DNA of 64,000 bases from Oncomelania hupensis (Eukaryota > Mollusca > Gastropoda > Littorinimorpha > Pomatiopsidae). Positions 41,992 to 52,670 of this stretch are shown piece by piece. The stretch spans positions 18,011,750 to 18,075,749 of the forward strand of contig CM072513.1 of NCBI GenBank assembly GCA_036898135.1. The letters are read 5' to 3'. The notes beneath the pieces were generated by a model that was not told the DNA's origin, ran no database searches, and worked only from the letters and a program-made list of their open reading frames with translations. Position numbers and translations under genes: made by a program. Each line of letters starts with the position of its first letter. The stretch's first letter is position 1.

Positions 41992-44417
41992 TTACTTTGC
42001 CTTTTCGTATTCTTCCATCTCAGAGTCACTGCTATCTGAAGCTGATTCCTCATCATCATCTTCTTGATCACTGATCTCTCTCTCTACTGCTTGGTTTGAG
42101 CAGTTGCTACAGACACAGGCTTTGGTGCACCGAAGCGAACGCTTACGGCATGAACAGTTTGCACTGGCACAGCCACTATTCTTGCATGAACACTGCACAA
42201 AGTCAGAAACCACAGGAGGCAACGAGGGCAGCTGAGTCCATTGGAATGACAAGGAGCCATCGTCTTGAGATGTCCATCCATGTGAGAAGGCAGGGGGAGC
42301 AGAAATGTACTGGCTTAGGCAGCGGCGAAGTATGCCAGCTTGGTATGCAGCTCTCCTGACATGCAGCATCAAGGAGTCGCGCGTAGGGGGCAAATAGCTG
42401 CTATTGTTCCTCTGCTTGAAGATGTCGTACCTGAGGCTGTCAACATTGCTTTCTGTTTTTTTTGCCATACAGCGTGCACACATAGGCCTCAAGCTTGACA
42501 AGCATTTGTTCGCTGGCTGTCCATTCTGTGCCAAGATCAGCAAACGTAGGCACAAAGCCTTGCAGACAAGCGAGGGCCTTCTTCTTTCCTTTGCCACGGA
42601 AAGAACTCACCGTGTCACAACCCGTGAAGCAGTGCAAGCCCAGGAAAGCTTGGCATGTCTCTGCTTCAAAGGTGTCTTGAATTTTAGTCATGTTAAACAA
42701 GTTATTTGTGGTTTGTAGCAGCAAGGTACATGTGAACTTGTGGGCCATGGCAGCAGCAATGACGAACACATCAGTGTCTGGACTTGAGATCAGCACTGTG
42801 TTGAAGGCTTTACTGGCATGGAAACCATGAAGAAAAACAAGTGTGTCAGCCTCTTGATGATCACATGACAGTTCTTGTACCTCTTGCTTGTCGCCATTTA
42901 GAAGATGACATGTGTTGTTGCTGGCAAAGAAGACCTGAAGGCCCTTGAATGCTACGGCAGAGTAGGTTTTCCACTGACTGAGGAGAAAATCAATCAAAGC
43001 CAGCTTGTTATCGCGAGAGCTCAGGTACTGATGAAAGTTCTGGGGTACTTTCTGTGTTTTCTCTGACAAGTGAAGGACTTGAATCCCTGTAGCCGCAGCC
43101 CTGCGTTCTTGTTCTGCAGATTTAATTGAATGAACTGGATATGTGTCCCACACCATGTCAATGCGAGTAGCTCCAAACGACACAGCCTTGTTGATAGCAG
43201 CAGTGAACACATAAGCGGCCAACTCTGTGAAGGTAGGGGGAAGATCCTTCATTTGCCGCAAGAATGCCATTGCATCAACTACGACAGCAAGAGGAGTTGG
43301 CACAGTGTCCGTTGTCAAGTTAGGGGCAGCTCTGACAATTTCATGCATCATGGCAGCTTTGTTTGTTTTTGTCATGGAGCCATCAGGGTTTCCAAGGGCT
43401 GGGGGAACATCAGCAAGTTCATATCTAATAACTTCTTTCATGTCTACGTCTTCAGCTTGGGAGATGGTCAAAAGTCGCGACAACAGTTTGTTGGTAGACA
43501 TGAGACTTCCTGCCTTTGTGCTTGCCTTTGAGCTGCTTTTCTTGGTGTTGCTGGCAAATGTTTTGAGCCTGAGGGTCTGTAGTGGAGCAAAGACGGATTT
43601 TTCCTTCTTCACCAGCCTTTCCTCCACAAACTGGCTGTAGTTGGACTTGCCTTTCTCAAATGCTGTTGAAGTATCTCTCGCTACATCTTCTTTGGCAACA
43701 GCCCCTGAGACAATGTTGATCAACTGGTTACACTTAGCATCAAAGGGGTTGATATGCTCCGCTACATAAGCTTTGAGAGTTTCCACTGCTTTGTCATGTT
43801 TTTGCACCTCACAAAAGTTTAGTTCTTTTTTGGTGCTCTTTTCATCTTTGCTTTCACCCGCAAGAATTGAACATTGTTCTGTGAGCCTGCCTCTTGAGTG
43901 ACTACTCATAATCCACCGAACAACAGCATTCCTTTTCAGAGAAAAACCTCTCCAGCCAGCTTTTGACTTTGCCTCTCTGTTAATGGTCTGTTCGATGGCT
44001 TGGTCACAAGGAATTTTGGCGAAGCCACAGTGTTCCTGACGCTGGACAGAGAACTGCCCAGACAGGAGATGAACGTTGGTTGTAGGGTGAGTGGCTGGTA
44101 ACGCAGTCATTTCCTTGTAGTAGATTGAGAGATATCGGGCGTAGTTCACTTTGTCCATAGCAAACATCCATGGCAGCATGCCCAGAACACAGGCCAGATG
44201 AAGCGTCCAGTTTCCTTCTCTTGACGCCCGTATGAACAAAAGCATCAGCTGCACCATTTCCAGGTAAAATACCCAGAAGGCATATGTAGGGTGATCCTGG
44301 CACTGCTGGGCACTGAAGGCCTTGAAATCATTCAGTAGCTTTGTGCATTCCTGAGATTGAACAGCGTCAGCAAAAAGGTTCCCAGGCCACTGCTCAGCTA
44401 GCATGTTTAAAGTCCCC
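41992..44417 (-). CDS. FEN-like gene, exon 5 (nuclease-like motifs and CXC tail)
   Basis: Opens after TTCTTTCAG at 44,418. The N-part has NMLAEQWPGNLF and ARYLSIYYKEMTALP. The middle is Lys/Ser-rich. The nuclease-like part has VVVDAMAFLRQM (about 43,255-43,290), IDMVWDTYPVHSIKSAEQER, CDHQEADTLVFLHGF (about 42,840-42,885), SPDTDVFVIAAAM (about 42,745-42,785) and CFTGCDTVSSFRGKGKKKA (about 42,570-42,630). After an A8 frameshift at 42,456-42,463 the other frame continues with SNVDSLRYDIFKQR and the cluster CSCKNSGCASANCSCRKRSL followed by RCTKACVCSNC, then an acidic tail. Removing one A would fuse both frames. Confidence 0.83.
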
Positions 44418-44821
44418 CTGAAAGAAGCATGAAACAATAATACATTTACACATCTAATGTAATAATAGTTCTTCCAATGCAAGCAGACAGAAATAAATAC
44501 ATGTTTCACATTTAAAATACAAGAACAAATATTTTTTTATCCATCAAATTGTTTATCTTAGTGATAAGGAACAGAGGGTTAGTTTTAACATGGATCAAAC
44601 ACACTAAACATAGCATAGTTTTCCTCAGCAAGACAATCTTTATAAGCAATGCAATACGTTTCACGAATTCTATGGTGCTGGTGCCTTATCAATCAATCCA
44701 GCAGCATTGACATTTATTACCACAGTGTGACTCAAGATGTGTAAATTTCAATGGAAGATAAATAATGGCACGATGAGTTTTTTGTTTTTGTTTTGTAAAA
44801 ATGTCTGATTATTTTACTTAC

Positions 44822-45023
44822 ATGAATGCAGTACGGGAATCTTGTTGCTGATGTTGAAGAAAAGCCTCCAGTTGCAGACAGGCAAGGGCTTCAGACAACT
44901 GCTTATGGGCCCGCAAGGATCTGTTGTACTGTCTCCCAGAGAGTATGCCTTTCATTGATCCAGAAGCAACAACTCCACATTCCGAAAGAATTTCTTCTAA
45001 ACCAGAATGTTGGAATCGCTTTC
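44822..45023 (-). CDS. FEN-like gene, exon 4
   Basis: 202 bp between TGTTGCAG|GA and AT|GTAAGT. It encodes KRFQHSGLEEILSECGVVAS, GILSGRQYNRSLRAHK and LQLEAFLQHQQQ. Phases 1 in and 2 out match exons 3 and 5. The pattern SG-x-YNR-x2-RAHK is one I associate with this protein family. Confidence 0.83.
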
Positions 45024-45323
45024 CTGCAACACACATTATTTCGATCAAAATCTTAAAAATTGGACCTCAATGGACATTGTAAAATAGGATTCTAGTTTAT
45101 TTGCACTTTTAAATTGAAAAAAAACTTTTCTTAAGTGTAAATTTGGACAACTAGTCATTTTATCTTATATTGGAATTTCTTAACCTTTTTATATGGCTGT
45201 GTTTATGGGGAGTAAAGAGAACATGTTACTATGCAGTTATAATAGATCATGTATTAGTTATATTAGATATATAAAATATTAAAACATAAACTCTATTCCA
45301 CGGATTTTTAGAAGAAGACTTAC

Positions 45324-46898
45324 CAATGGCACCAAGAAATGTCATCAAAGTGTGGAATTCCCCCATCCTAACCACAAGGCGCTTGGTGATGTCATCATTC
45401 CCCCAACGAACTTGTTGCAGTTTGGCGTAGATGGCTTGATCGGCCACAATCACTATTTCCTGTAGGTGTAACTTGTCTGCGATGTCACAGCTGCGTTTGA
45501 TGATTTCATGCATTGTTGATGTTTCCGTTGCACTGGCATCAATCACAGGGAGGTATCGTGCTCACTGCTGGGACATGTTGCTGAAGAATAGAGTGATAAC
45601 CAGCCCAGGTCAGCTGCACAGACTTGCCTTCGATGAGGTTAGATTTGAGCAGAAGGAAAGCATCTTCGTCGACTTTGCTCTTCTGGAGTTCTCTCATATC
45701 AACATCTGAACCTGTGTCTGGAATGTCTGGGTCAATTCGCCTGTGTTTTGCCTTTGGAACGCAGACAACGTTAGGTTCTAAATCAAGTGTTCGTCGTCGC
45801 TTTCTTCGGACAGATGGGGGAACAATGATGTCTGTTTCATTTTGTTGTGTTGGAGTCTGAATGGCAATACCATTCACACAGTGAGTGGTGTTGGAACCAC
45901 TTGGGGTTTCTTCCAAAAAGTCAATGTTGTCCCAAACAAGAGTGGTGAAAGATTCTTTGCGAAGTGTTGTAGGTACTGGCTGGAGTAGCTGAAATTCTGC
46001 CATGTCTGTCTCAAGTCGTTGCACTGTTGAATAGGAAGCGGAGTGACCCAGTCCATTTAAAATGTCTGTCAGTCTTTTTGAACCAGTGATGTGCTTCACA
46101 GCTACCCCTAACATCAGATGTTTAGGTGGTGTCTTCGATGGGTTGGACAAAAATAGGATATCTTGGGCAATGGAGAGAAGACGCCTTCTGACCCCTGATT
46201 CAACTGAAACTTGATTTATTTGAGGTTCCCCAGAAAATCCACAAACCCAGGCAAGCATGTTGAACAACACAGCAGGAACAAGTTTTTGGATGGTTTCTTC
46301 AGTCATTTCTTCTGCTGGAGGAGGCCATGTTGATGGTTGAAAGGTAGGTGCTTCTTTGACAGCATTTCTCACAATAAGAGAAGCCATAAACAGGTTTCTT
46401 AAATCAAAAGAATATTCCATTGTTCTAGGCACTTCTGTTGTCTCATCCTCATCACTATACCCCCCTGAGTCATCGTCGCTGTCACTGCTGTTGATAATGC
46501 TTGCAGGGTCAATCACCATGCTTGCATTTAAGCTTCTGCATGAAGGGAAAAAGGCAACTTGAGGAGCAGATGGATTTTGCTGGTGTGCAAACTGAATATC
46601 TGGAAAAGCTGCCTTGAGTCTTGCTTTCATGTATCCAGTCTTGTAGGTAGACTTGAATGTTCCATTTTCCATCTGAGCTGCTATTTTCTGGAACCTAAGC
46701 TTCAAGTACCTCACAGTCATGACCTCACCTCCACATTTCAATCGTGGTTCAACTACTTCCTTGCACAAGTGTGTAAAAGATGCCTGGAAACATCTGGATT
46801 CTGTATCAGAAGACGCCGCAGAAGACACAGAAGAACCAGATTTGTGTCGGCAGCGCTCAGCGGATGCCAGAAAGTTTCTGTAGCATTACTTGTGATAC
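45324..46898 (-). CDS. FEN-like gene, exon 3, with in-frame stop and frame slip
   Basis: The canonical acceptor is the CAG that ends a TG tract at 46,899. Using it, the joint reads AVEAKYHK, stop, CYRNF: the TAA at 46,886-46,888 falls inside a H-x3-C pair. An acceptor 21 bases further in (CTACAG|A) keeps frame and skips the stop but loses the zinc ligands. The exon then encodes FTHLCKEVVEPRL, a Ser/Asp-rich stretch, GLGHSASYSTVQRLETDMAE, LVWDNIDFLEETPSGSNTTH and a basic KRRRTLDL-like patch. Near 45,560 the frame changes to give RYLPVIDASATETST and VADQAIYAKLQQVRW. The donor is the perfect G|GTAAGT. Confidence 0.8.
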
Positions 46899-47196
46899 CT
46901 GCACACACACACACACACACAAACATCTATTCACCATTTGCAGCTTAGTAACTTTATACACATTGGCTGTGGCTGCATGCCACATGCACAATGTATGTTT
47001 GTAAGCATGGGAAGGTCTGTGACATCTGTAAAACCTCCTCTCCATACTTAATCTCTTGAGTTTTATACAACTATATCTTTGATCTGATTCCTGTCTTTAT
47101 TTGCATTAAACAAATTATTTATTTGTTGATTCATTTATTTTACCTTCTGGCACACACCACACATATGAAACCAATGCAAAATTGTGGAATTCTTAC

Positions 47197-47303
47197 TTAG
47201 CTTCAACAGCAAGCAGGTCTGTTTTGTACTGCAGATCTCGTAGAATATCTTCACGACCGAGCTTTTCTGCAGCTTGAAGGAAGATACTACCATCATTTCC
47301 ACC
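47197..47303 (-). CDS. FEN-like gene, exon 2
   Basis: 107 bp between a TTTCTGTTTAAG acceptor and an AA|GTAAGA donor. It encodes GGNDGSIFLQAAEKL, REDILRDLQYKTDLL and AVEA, continuing the second zinc module. Phase 0 in, phase 2 out, consistent with both neighbours. It lies between the RTE-bearing intron 1 (47,304-49,508) and intron 2. Confidence 0.78.
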
Positions 47304-47732
47304 CTTAAACAGAAAATAAATCAACACTGTTAGAAATGAAACTTCAAACCATACACACTGTAACAAAAGGGCTACTTAGCTTTATATCCTCAAAAGATCT
47401 TCCGTAGGAATATGTGGCAATAATAGGCTATCAGCCTTTAGCCCTCATATTATGGGAGTTGATGAGGTCTGGAACGGGTCATTAATCCCAGATTAATACA
47501 TCCATATAATAAAAAACACAATCAATGTTTAAAACTGTTACCCCCAATTCCCAGTTGGAATTACTATGAAGTCAGGTCACTACACATTCACTAGAGAGGT
47601 AAAGTTTTGGTTGTTGCTGCTGCTGGTTTAAGAAATGAAAACCAGACTATTAAACGAGAAAATAACACACATTTGGATAGCACCAACACATTATTCTTTT
47701 AATCCATTTAAACTGAGTACAACATATATATA

Positions 47733-49492
47733 ATCCTATCCTCCTATCCTATCCTGTCCCATAACCCGAAGGTCGTAGGGGCACCACAGATGATCGCTTA
47801 ACCAGCATACTCCATCTTTCTCTGTCCTCAGCAGCCCTCATGGCTTCGCTCAGTGTCAAACCAGTCCATTCTCGAATGTTGTCCTCCCACCTCTTTTTCG
47901 GTCTCCCCCTTCTTCTACCTCCTTGCACTGTGCCTTGCAGAATGGTCTTTGCAAAGCCTGATGATCTGGTGACGTGGCCATACCATCGGAGTTTCCGTTT
48001 CTTCACCACTGTGAGCAGGTCATCGTGTTGTCCAATGGCTTGTGTGATGGTCTGTCGGACTTCAACGTTGGTGATGTGTTGGGTATAGGAAATGCACAGA
48101 AGTCTTCTGTAGCACCTCATCTCCATGCTTTGTATTCTTCGTTGGAGATCTGCTGTGAGGGTCCATGCTTCGCAAGCATATAGGAAGATGGAGATGACCA
48201 GAGATCGCAGCAGTCTTACTTTGGAATGTAGACTGATGGTTCTGTCTTTCCAAATGGGCTTCAACCTTGTCAGGGCAGCAGTTGTTTGTGCGATCCTGGA
48301 GAGGACTTCCTGTCGAGACCCATTGTCTGACACAATGGCTCCTAAATATTTGAAGCTGTGCACTGTGTTGAGGGATTGGCCTTGTACTTTGATGTCCGTG
48401 TTGATGCCATTGGTGTTGTTGGTCATCATTTTGGTCTTCTCTGCACTTATTTCCATTCCATAAGCTCTGGAGGTGGTGTCAAGCCTCTGTACAAGCTGTT
48501 CAAGTTCTTGTTCCTCTCCAGCCAATCCATCAATATCATCCGCAAAACGAAGATTGGAGATTGCTCTGCCCCCTATGCTGACTGTGCCTTCGTGATCTGC
48601 AAGAGCATCTGACATGATGCGCTCTAGGAAGATGTTGAAGAGTGTTGGAGAGAGTAGGCATCCTTGACGCACACCGATTGTTGTTCTGAACCAGTTCCCG
48701 ATGACGCTGTTATGGAGGACTGCACTGGTAGCCTTGTCATACAGGCTTTTGATGACTTCTATGATTTTAGGGCTGATGTTGTACACTTTCATGGTTGCCC
48801 ATAGAGCTGCATGCCAGACTCGGTCAAATGCCTTCTTGAAGTCTATGAACACATGATATAGATGTTGTTGGTGCTGTAGGTATTTCTCACAGATTATTCT
48901 GAGGTTGAAAATCTGTTCATTGGTACTTCGCCCTGCCATGAATCCTGCTTGTTCTTCAGCTATGATTTGTTCAGCTTGTGGTTTCAACCTGTTGAGTATT
49001 ATTTTCAGGAGGACCTTGCTGGGATGGCTGATGAGGCTGATGGTGCGGTAGTTTTCACACTCCTGAAGGTTACCTTTTTTAGGAAGAGTGATGACAAGCG
49101 ACTGGGTCCATGGTGTAGGCCATTCCCCACTCTGCCAGATCTTGTTACAGATAGTGGTGAGAGCATCAGTCATCGCTTCTCCTCCTGCTTGTAGCAGTTC
49201 CGCTGGTATGTTGTCCACTCCCGCTGACTTCCCTTTCTTCAGCGATTGCACTGCTGCCTCAACTTCTTCCCGGAGAATTGGGAGGATTTCTTCTTCTTCT
49301 CTGCTCTCGGGACATGCTAGAACTGATGGGTCTCCATTTGGTGTATGGTTGTAAAGGTCAGAGCAGTACTCTGTCCATCTGTCCAAGACTTCTTGTTCTT
49401 CTGTAAGGCAAATGCCAGACTTGCTTTGGATAGTGGAGACTTTGGGCTGTTTAACACTTGTCAGCCGCTTCACAGTCTGGTAATGCACACAT
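47733..49492 (-). mobile_element. 5'-truncated RTE-family LINE inside intron 1
   Basis: It spans from the ATCCTATCC tail at 47,733 to the truncation at 49,492. The insertion is in the same orientation as the host gene. Its left end lies only 15 bp from the exon 1 donor. AT-rich TATATA flanks obscure any target duplication. Confidence 0.92.
47749..49492 (-). CDS. RTE reverse transcriptase, long open frame, 5' truncated
   Basis: The frame stays open for about 580 codons from QTVKRLTSVKQPKVSTIQSK to SGYGTG. RT motifs: SLKKGKSAGVDNIPAELLQ, VITLPKKGNLQECENYRTIS, EEQAGFMAGRSTNEQIF, FIDFKKAFDRVWHAALW, GVRQGCLLSPTLFN and NLRFADDIDGLAGEEQE with the catalytic Asp pair (about 48,535-48,550). The C-terminal part carries RRKLRW-type KKRKLRWYGHVTRSSG. 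The stop TAG is formed inside the first ATAGG tail repeat, so there is almost no 3' untranslated region. The endonuclease is missing, so this copy cannot move alone. This is the best reference for the family in the window. Confidence 0.93.
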
Positions 49493-49508
49493 GTATATAT
49501 ATACGTAC

Positions 49509-49961
49509 CTGCACAAGTTTTTCTTGTACACGTGAGCAGATTGCTGACTTCGTCCACTTCAGCTTTCGACAAATCAAGCAAACGTTTGGCAGCAGGTTAG
49601 ACGACTTGGCCTGTGGCTGTAGTGGCTGTGGATCACGTTTTCTTAAAGTCTTTTTGATTGGGGATGGTTTCCTGCCTTTCGACTTCCTTACTTCAGCTCG
49701 GGAAATGCGAACGCTGTGCGTAAACGAATTGTAGCAAGCTAGGTGGAAATATCGGGAACTGCAAAAGCTGAGGCCTATGTCAGTTGCACTCTGTGTCTCT
49801 TTCAAAACACTTTCCGCCACTTGACGTTCTAATCCGTCAAGATCAATCCATTTTACACTGCAACTCACAATTTTTTCCCATCTTACCTCCGTCAAAGACA
49901 TTAATTCGTCGTTTTCGGCATTGTCTACACAATGTACACAACATATACAGGGCGACGCCAT
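49509..49961 (-). CDS. FEN-like gene, exon 1 (N-terminal zinc modules)
   Basis: It starts at an ATG in a good context (CAACATGGCG) at 49,961; the open frame upstream has only a TTG. The 151 codons include CICCVHC, RYFHLACYNSF and NVCLICRKLKW, which pair as C-x2-C and H-x3-C zinc ligands, with a Lys/Pro-rich linker (KSKGRKPSPIKKTLRKR) between. It ends in phase 0 at CAG|GTACGT. The region upstream of the ATG (50,000-50,110) shows no clear TATA box. Confidence 0.8.
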
Positions 49962-50129
49962 GTTGCTGCAAGACAAGCTAATTATGGTTTCAGAGCATAG
50001 AGAGATGGAGATGGGAGATAACTCGCCACGAAATCGAAGTCCGAAAAATATTAATTTTAGATCGACTGCCTTTTACAAACGATCAAGTATTTTTGCGTCA
50101 ACTACACTGCGATGTTTTTGAATTAAAAT

Positions 50130-50440
50130 TAAGAATTTTGTCCACTACTTTTTTTTTGGCCACCCTGACATGGACCACGAGGTGAAACGATAGGCCCGTG
50201 GTGCCTCTGGACTAATAGGACAGGTCAGAGAGAGAGAAAGAGAGATAGAGAGAGAGAGAGAGGGGGGGGGGAGAGAAAAGATAGAGAGGTAGAGAGAAAG
50301 AGATATATGCGCATTGTGTGTGTGTGTTTGTATGTGTGTGTATGTTTGTGTGTGCGTATGCGTGTAGATGCGAGTGCGTGTGTATGTCGCCAATCAATAT
50401 TGTATTGTTTGTTTGTTGTTTTATTAAGCGACACGCCAAA
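50130..50440. repeat. GA and TG microsatellite cluster
   Basis: A GA-rich run at 50,226-50,300 and TG-rich sequence at 50,315-50,390 dominate. Open frames here are repeat-driven. Confidence 0.85.
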
Positions 50441-50760
50441 TGTTCACTATCTTTCTTTGTGAATATAGATGTCTTATTGACTTGAATTTTGCGAGTTTCT
50501 GGAGTACCCTAATACTTTTGCACATCTTAGACTGTTGTGTCAGGACATTTCACACTTTTCGGTTCATTCAAATTGCGAATGGACTTTCACCAAAGACCTT
50601 CCCAGAGGGACTCCTGACTGTATAGCTTTAGCTACACACACTTTTCTACTTAAAGCTTGTGTTGCACAAGAAATTGAAGAAATTCAACTAAAGTAACATT
50701 TATCTGATTTTTCAAATGTTCGTGATGGCAACGCAAATAAGGAAAATGTGTTATAAAAAT
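50441..50760. other. unique spacer, no gene seen
   Basis: A 61-codon frame occurs at 50,440-50,625, but it has no recognised domain or splice context. Confidence 0.4.
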
Positions 50761-50777
50761 AAAAAATAATAATAAAA

Positions 50778-50783
50778 AATAAA

Positions 50784-50821
<38 letters not shown>

Positions 50822-50848
50822 GAAGAAGAAGAAGAAGAAGAAGAAGAC
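50778..50848. repeat. (AAT)n-(AAG)n microsatellite
   Basis: AAT units run into AAG units, followed by ATATAT. Confidence 0.93.
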
Positions 50849-50919
50849 ATAATAATATATATATAGCGGGGCAACGTTTCTATTAATTGGATGTGCACTC
50901 CACGCTTGGCAACACTCAC

Positions 50920-50996
50920 CCACACACACACACACGCACACACACACACAGACACACACACACACACACGCGCGCGCACACACCCATACACACAGT
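50920..50996. repeat. (CA)n microsatellite
   Basis: A CA run with CGCG interruptions. Confidence 0.9.
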
Positions 50997-52191
50997 GTAA
51001 CAAGAGGCTAGATTTACACAGCACTTTAAGTTCTTGCCTTGTTTAGTCAGCTGTAACTTTAGTAGAGTACTGTTACTCTGCAGACGACAGAAATCTGCTG
51101 TAGGCTACACTTCTTTATGCTGACGCTAGCGCAGTAGGTAGTGACCTCATTCAGCTTACGTATAGCAGTAGTACGGCCAATCCGGACAGAGGGCGCTTAG
51201 GTTTACCAGTTCTACCCGGTTTAGGTAGACAGCCTAGGTAGTTTCATTCATGTTGCGGAAGACAGTACTCGGCTCTAAGAGATCTCTCGACTGACGACTA
51301 ATAGCAGGAACTGTTGAAATTCTATTCAACCAAGTTAGCCACGGCCTGACATTGTCAAAAAGGTAATTGAACAAGCTTTTGTTTCATTGTTTTGTATTGA
51401 TATTATTGTTGAATTATTTTTGTGAAATTTGCCATGCTTAGAATTGGATTGTTAGTCAAACGTTGCGTGACCACGTGGCGAACGCGACCGGTTCGACGCC
51501 ATGATGTGTTTAGCCTATATGTATTATTGCAGACCAGTGGCTGTACAGGAGAATGTGTATAATATTAATTATTTCTCTATGTGTATAGTTAGCCTTGATT
51601 TATATTTATAAATGTATAGGAAATTATAGTGGAGATTCCAGTGGACCACGAACTTAGCAGAATGTTCTACAGTATATAGATATGTGGAGCTAATCACTGA
51701 GGGCTACTTCGGCCTTCAGTGAGACGCTCTGCACACACCTAGTATACACGGTGGTGTGGAATTTCGTCTCATATTTTGCAGACGAAGCAGGCATCGTGGG
51801 CCCGACCAGACGAAAGACAAGAAAAAGTCTTCACTGACAGTCAGCCTGCATAGGCTTCTCAAGCACTGCGCGACGAGAGCCCACCAGTCTGTCAACAAGG
51901 AGAAGAATCCACAACAACACAGCTCATCAAAGAATCCACCCCCACACATCTCATCAAACAATAGCTAAGTGACTTTGGCACGAGTGCACCAAACCTGTTA
52001 GCTAAAGACATCAATAGTCCACCTTTCCAGAACTCTGACCCTTTGGGCAGAACGCATCAAGTGCCCGATGATAATACAATAGCTGCATAAAACTATCAAG
52101 GAGCGAACCATTCAAAGAGACATTTGAACTTTTAAGTTATACTAGGGCCCCTTTAAGCTACAACATTCTGATAAACAACACGGGTTAAAGA
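50997..52191. other. unique sequence of unknown role
   Basis: Sequence complexity is normal and GC content is a little higher than its surroundings. A GT-type donor (AAAAAG|GTAATT) near 51,360 could end a non-coding exon, but no coding frame supports it. The segment may instead belong to the LINE tail that ends at 52,302. Confidence 0.3.
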
Positions 52192-52302
52192 GCTTTTACA
52201 AACTCTGCTCATAGTCCCTGGAATTCACTGCCTGTTCCACTGGAGCAAGCGATGGCTTGTCTCCGGACAAAAGGACAGCGTCGTTTCAACAATGCATTGT
52301 GA
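52192..52302 (+). pseudogene. possible CR1/L2-like LINE C-terminus
   Basis: The frame reads SPWNSLPVPLEQAMACLR and QRRFNNAL before a TGA, which resembles the W-N-x-L-P segment at the C-terminus of CR1/L2-type LINEs. A GGCGCTATACAG box and an ATC repeat tail follow at 52,430-52,600, as in the 3' ends of such elements. The upstream RT is not recognisable. Confidence 0.4.
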
Positions 52303-52463
52303 CTCAGATTACTGCAAATATGTTAATATGTACTTTTTATATATAAAAAAAATCTTATGTCAGCCCTCGACTTTTGGGATCATTTTCTTTACCCTGCATG
52401 CGCATTGAGTAAGACTACTGATGTGGAGACGGCGCTATACAGTTTGTATTACAAAACCACATC

Positions 52464-52465
52464 AT

Positions 52466-52526
<61 letters not shown>

Positions 52527-52541
52527 GTCATCATCATCATT

Positions 52542-52600
<59 letters not shown>
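52464..52600. repeat. (ATC)n microsatellite
   Basis: A run of about 45 ATC triplets with two interruptions. It gives poly-His and poly-Met frames. Confidence 0.95.
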
Positions 52601-52601
<1 letters not shown>

Positions 52602-52670
52602 TCCAAGTTAAAAGCCAAAATCCATACAAGCATACAAACGTACGAATCTGTCTGAATTAGAAAGTTTGTA

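Larger units (their letters stand above)
41992..49961 (-). pseudogene. five-exon FEN/PIN-like and CXC-domain protein gene, disrupted copy
   Basis: Five minus-strand exons (49,961-49,509; 47,303-47,197; 46,898-45,324; 45,023-44,822; 44,417-41,992) join with matching phases at GT-AG sites. The product would have about 1,590 residues: two C-x2-C ... H-x3-C modules, a middle region, a segment with D, EAD, DTD and GCD motifs, then a CXC-like cluster and an acidic tail. I recall closely patterned, multicopy, uncharacterised proteins in molluscs, cnidarians and fish (YLPVIDAS, EADT, SPDTDVF, FTGCDTVSSF). The acidic motif order resembles FEN/XPG nucleases, which is my inference. Defects are a TAA at 46,886-46,888, a frame slip near 45,555-45,575 and an extra A in an A8 run at 42,456-42,463. 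It may be a domesticated gene, a dead paralogue or part of a large transposon. Confidence 0.8.

Noticed and set aside
43130..43640. Plus-strand frames opposite exon 5 of the FEN-like gene
   Set aside because: They are antisense shadows of the minus-strand coding exon.
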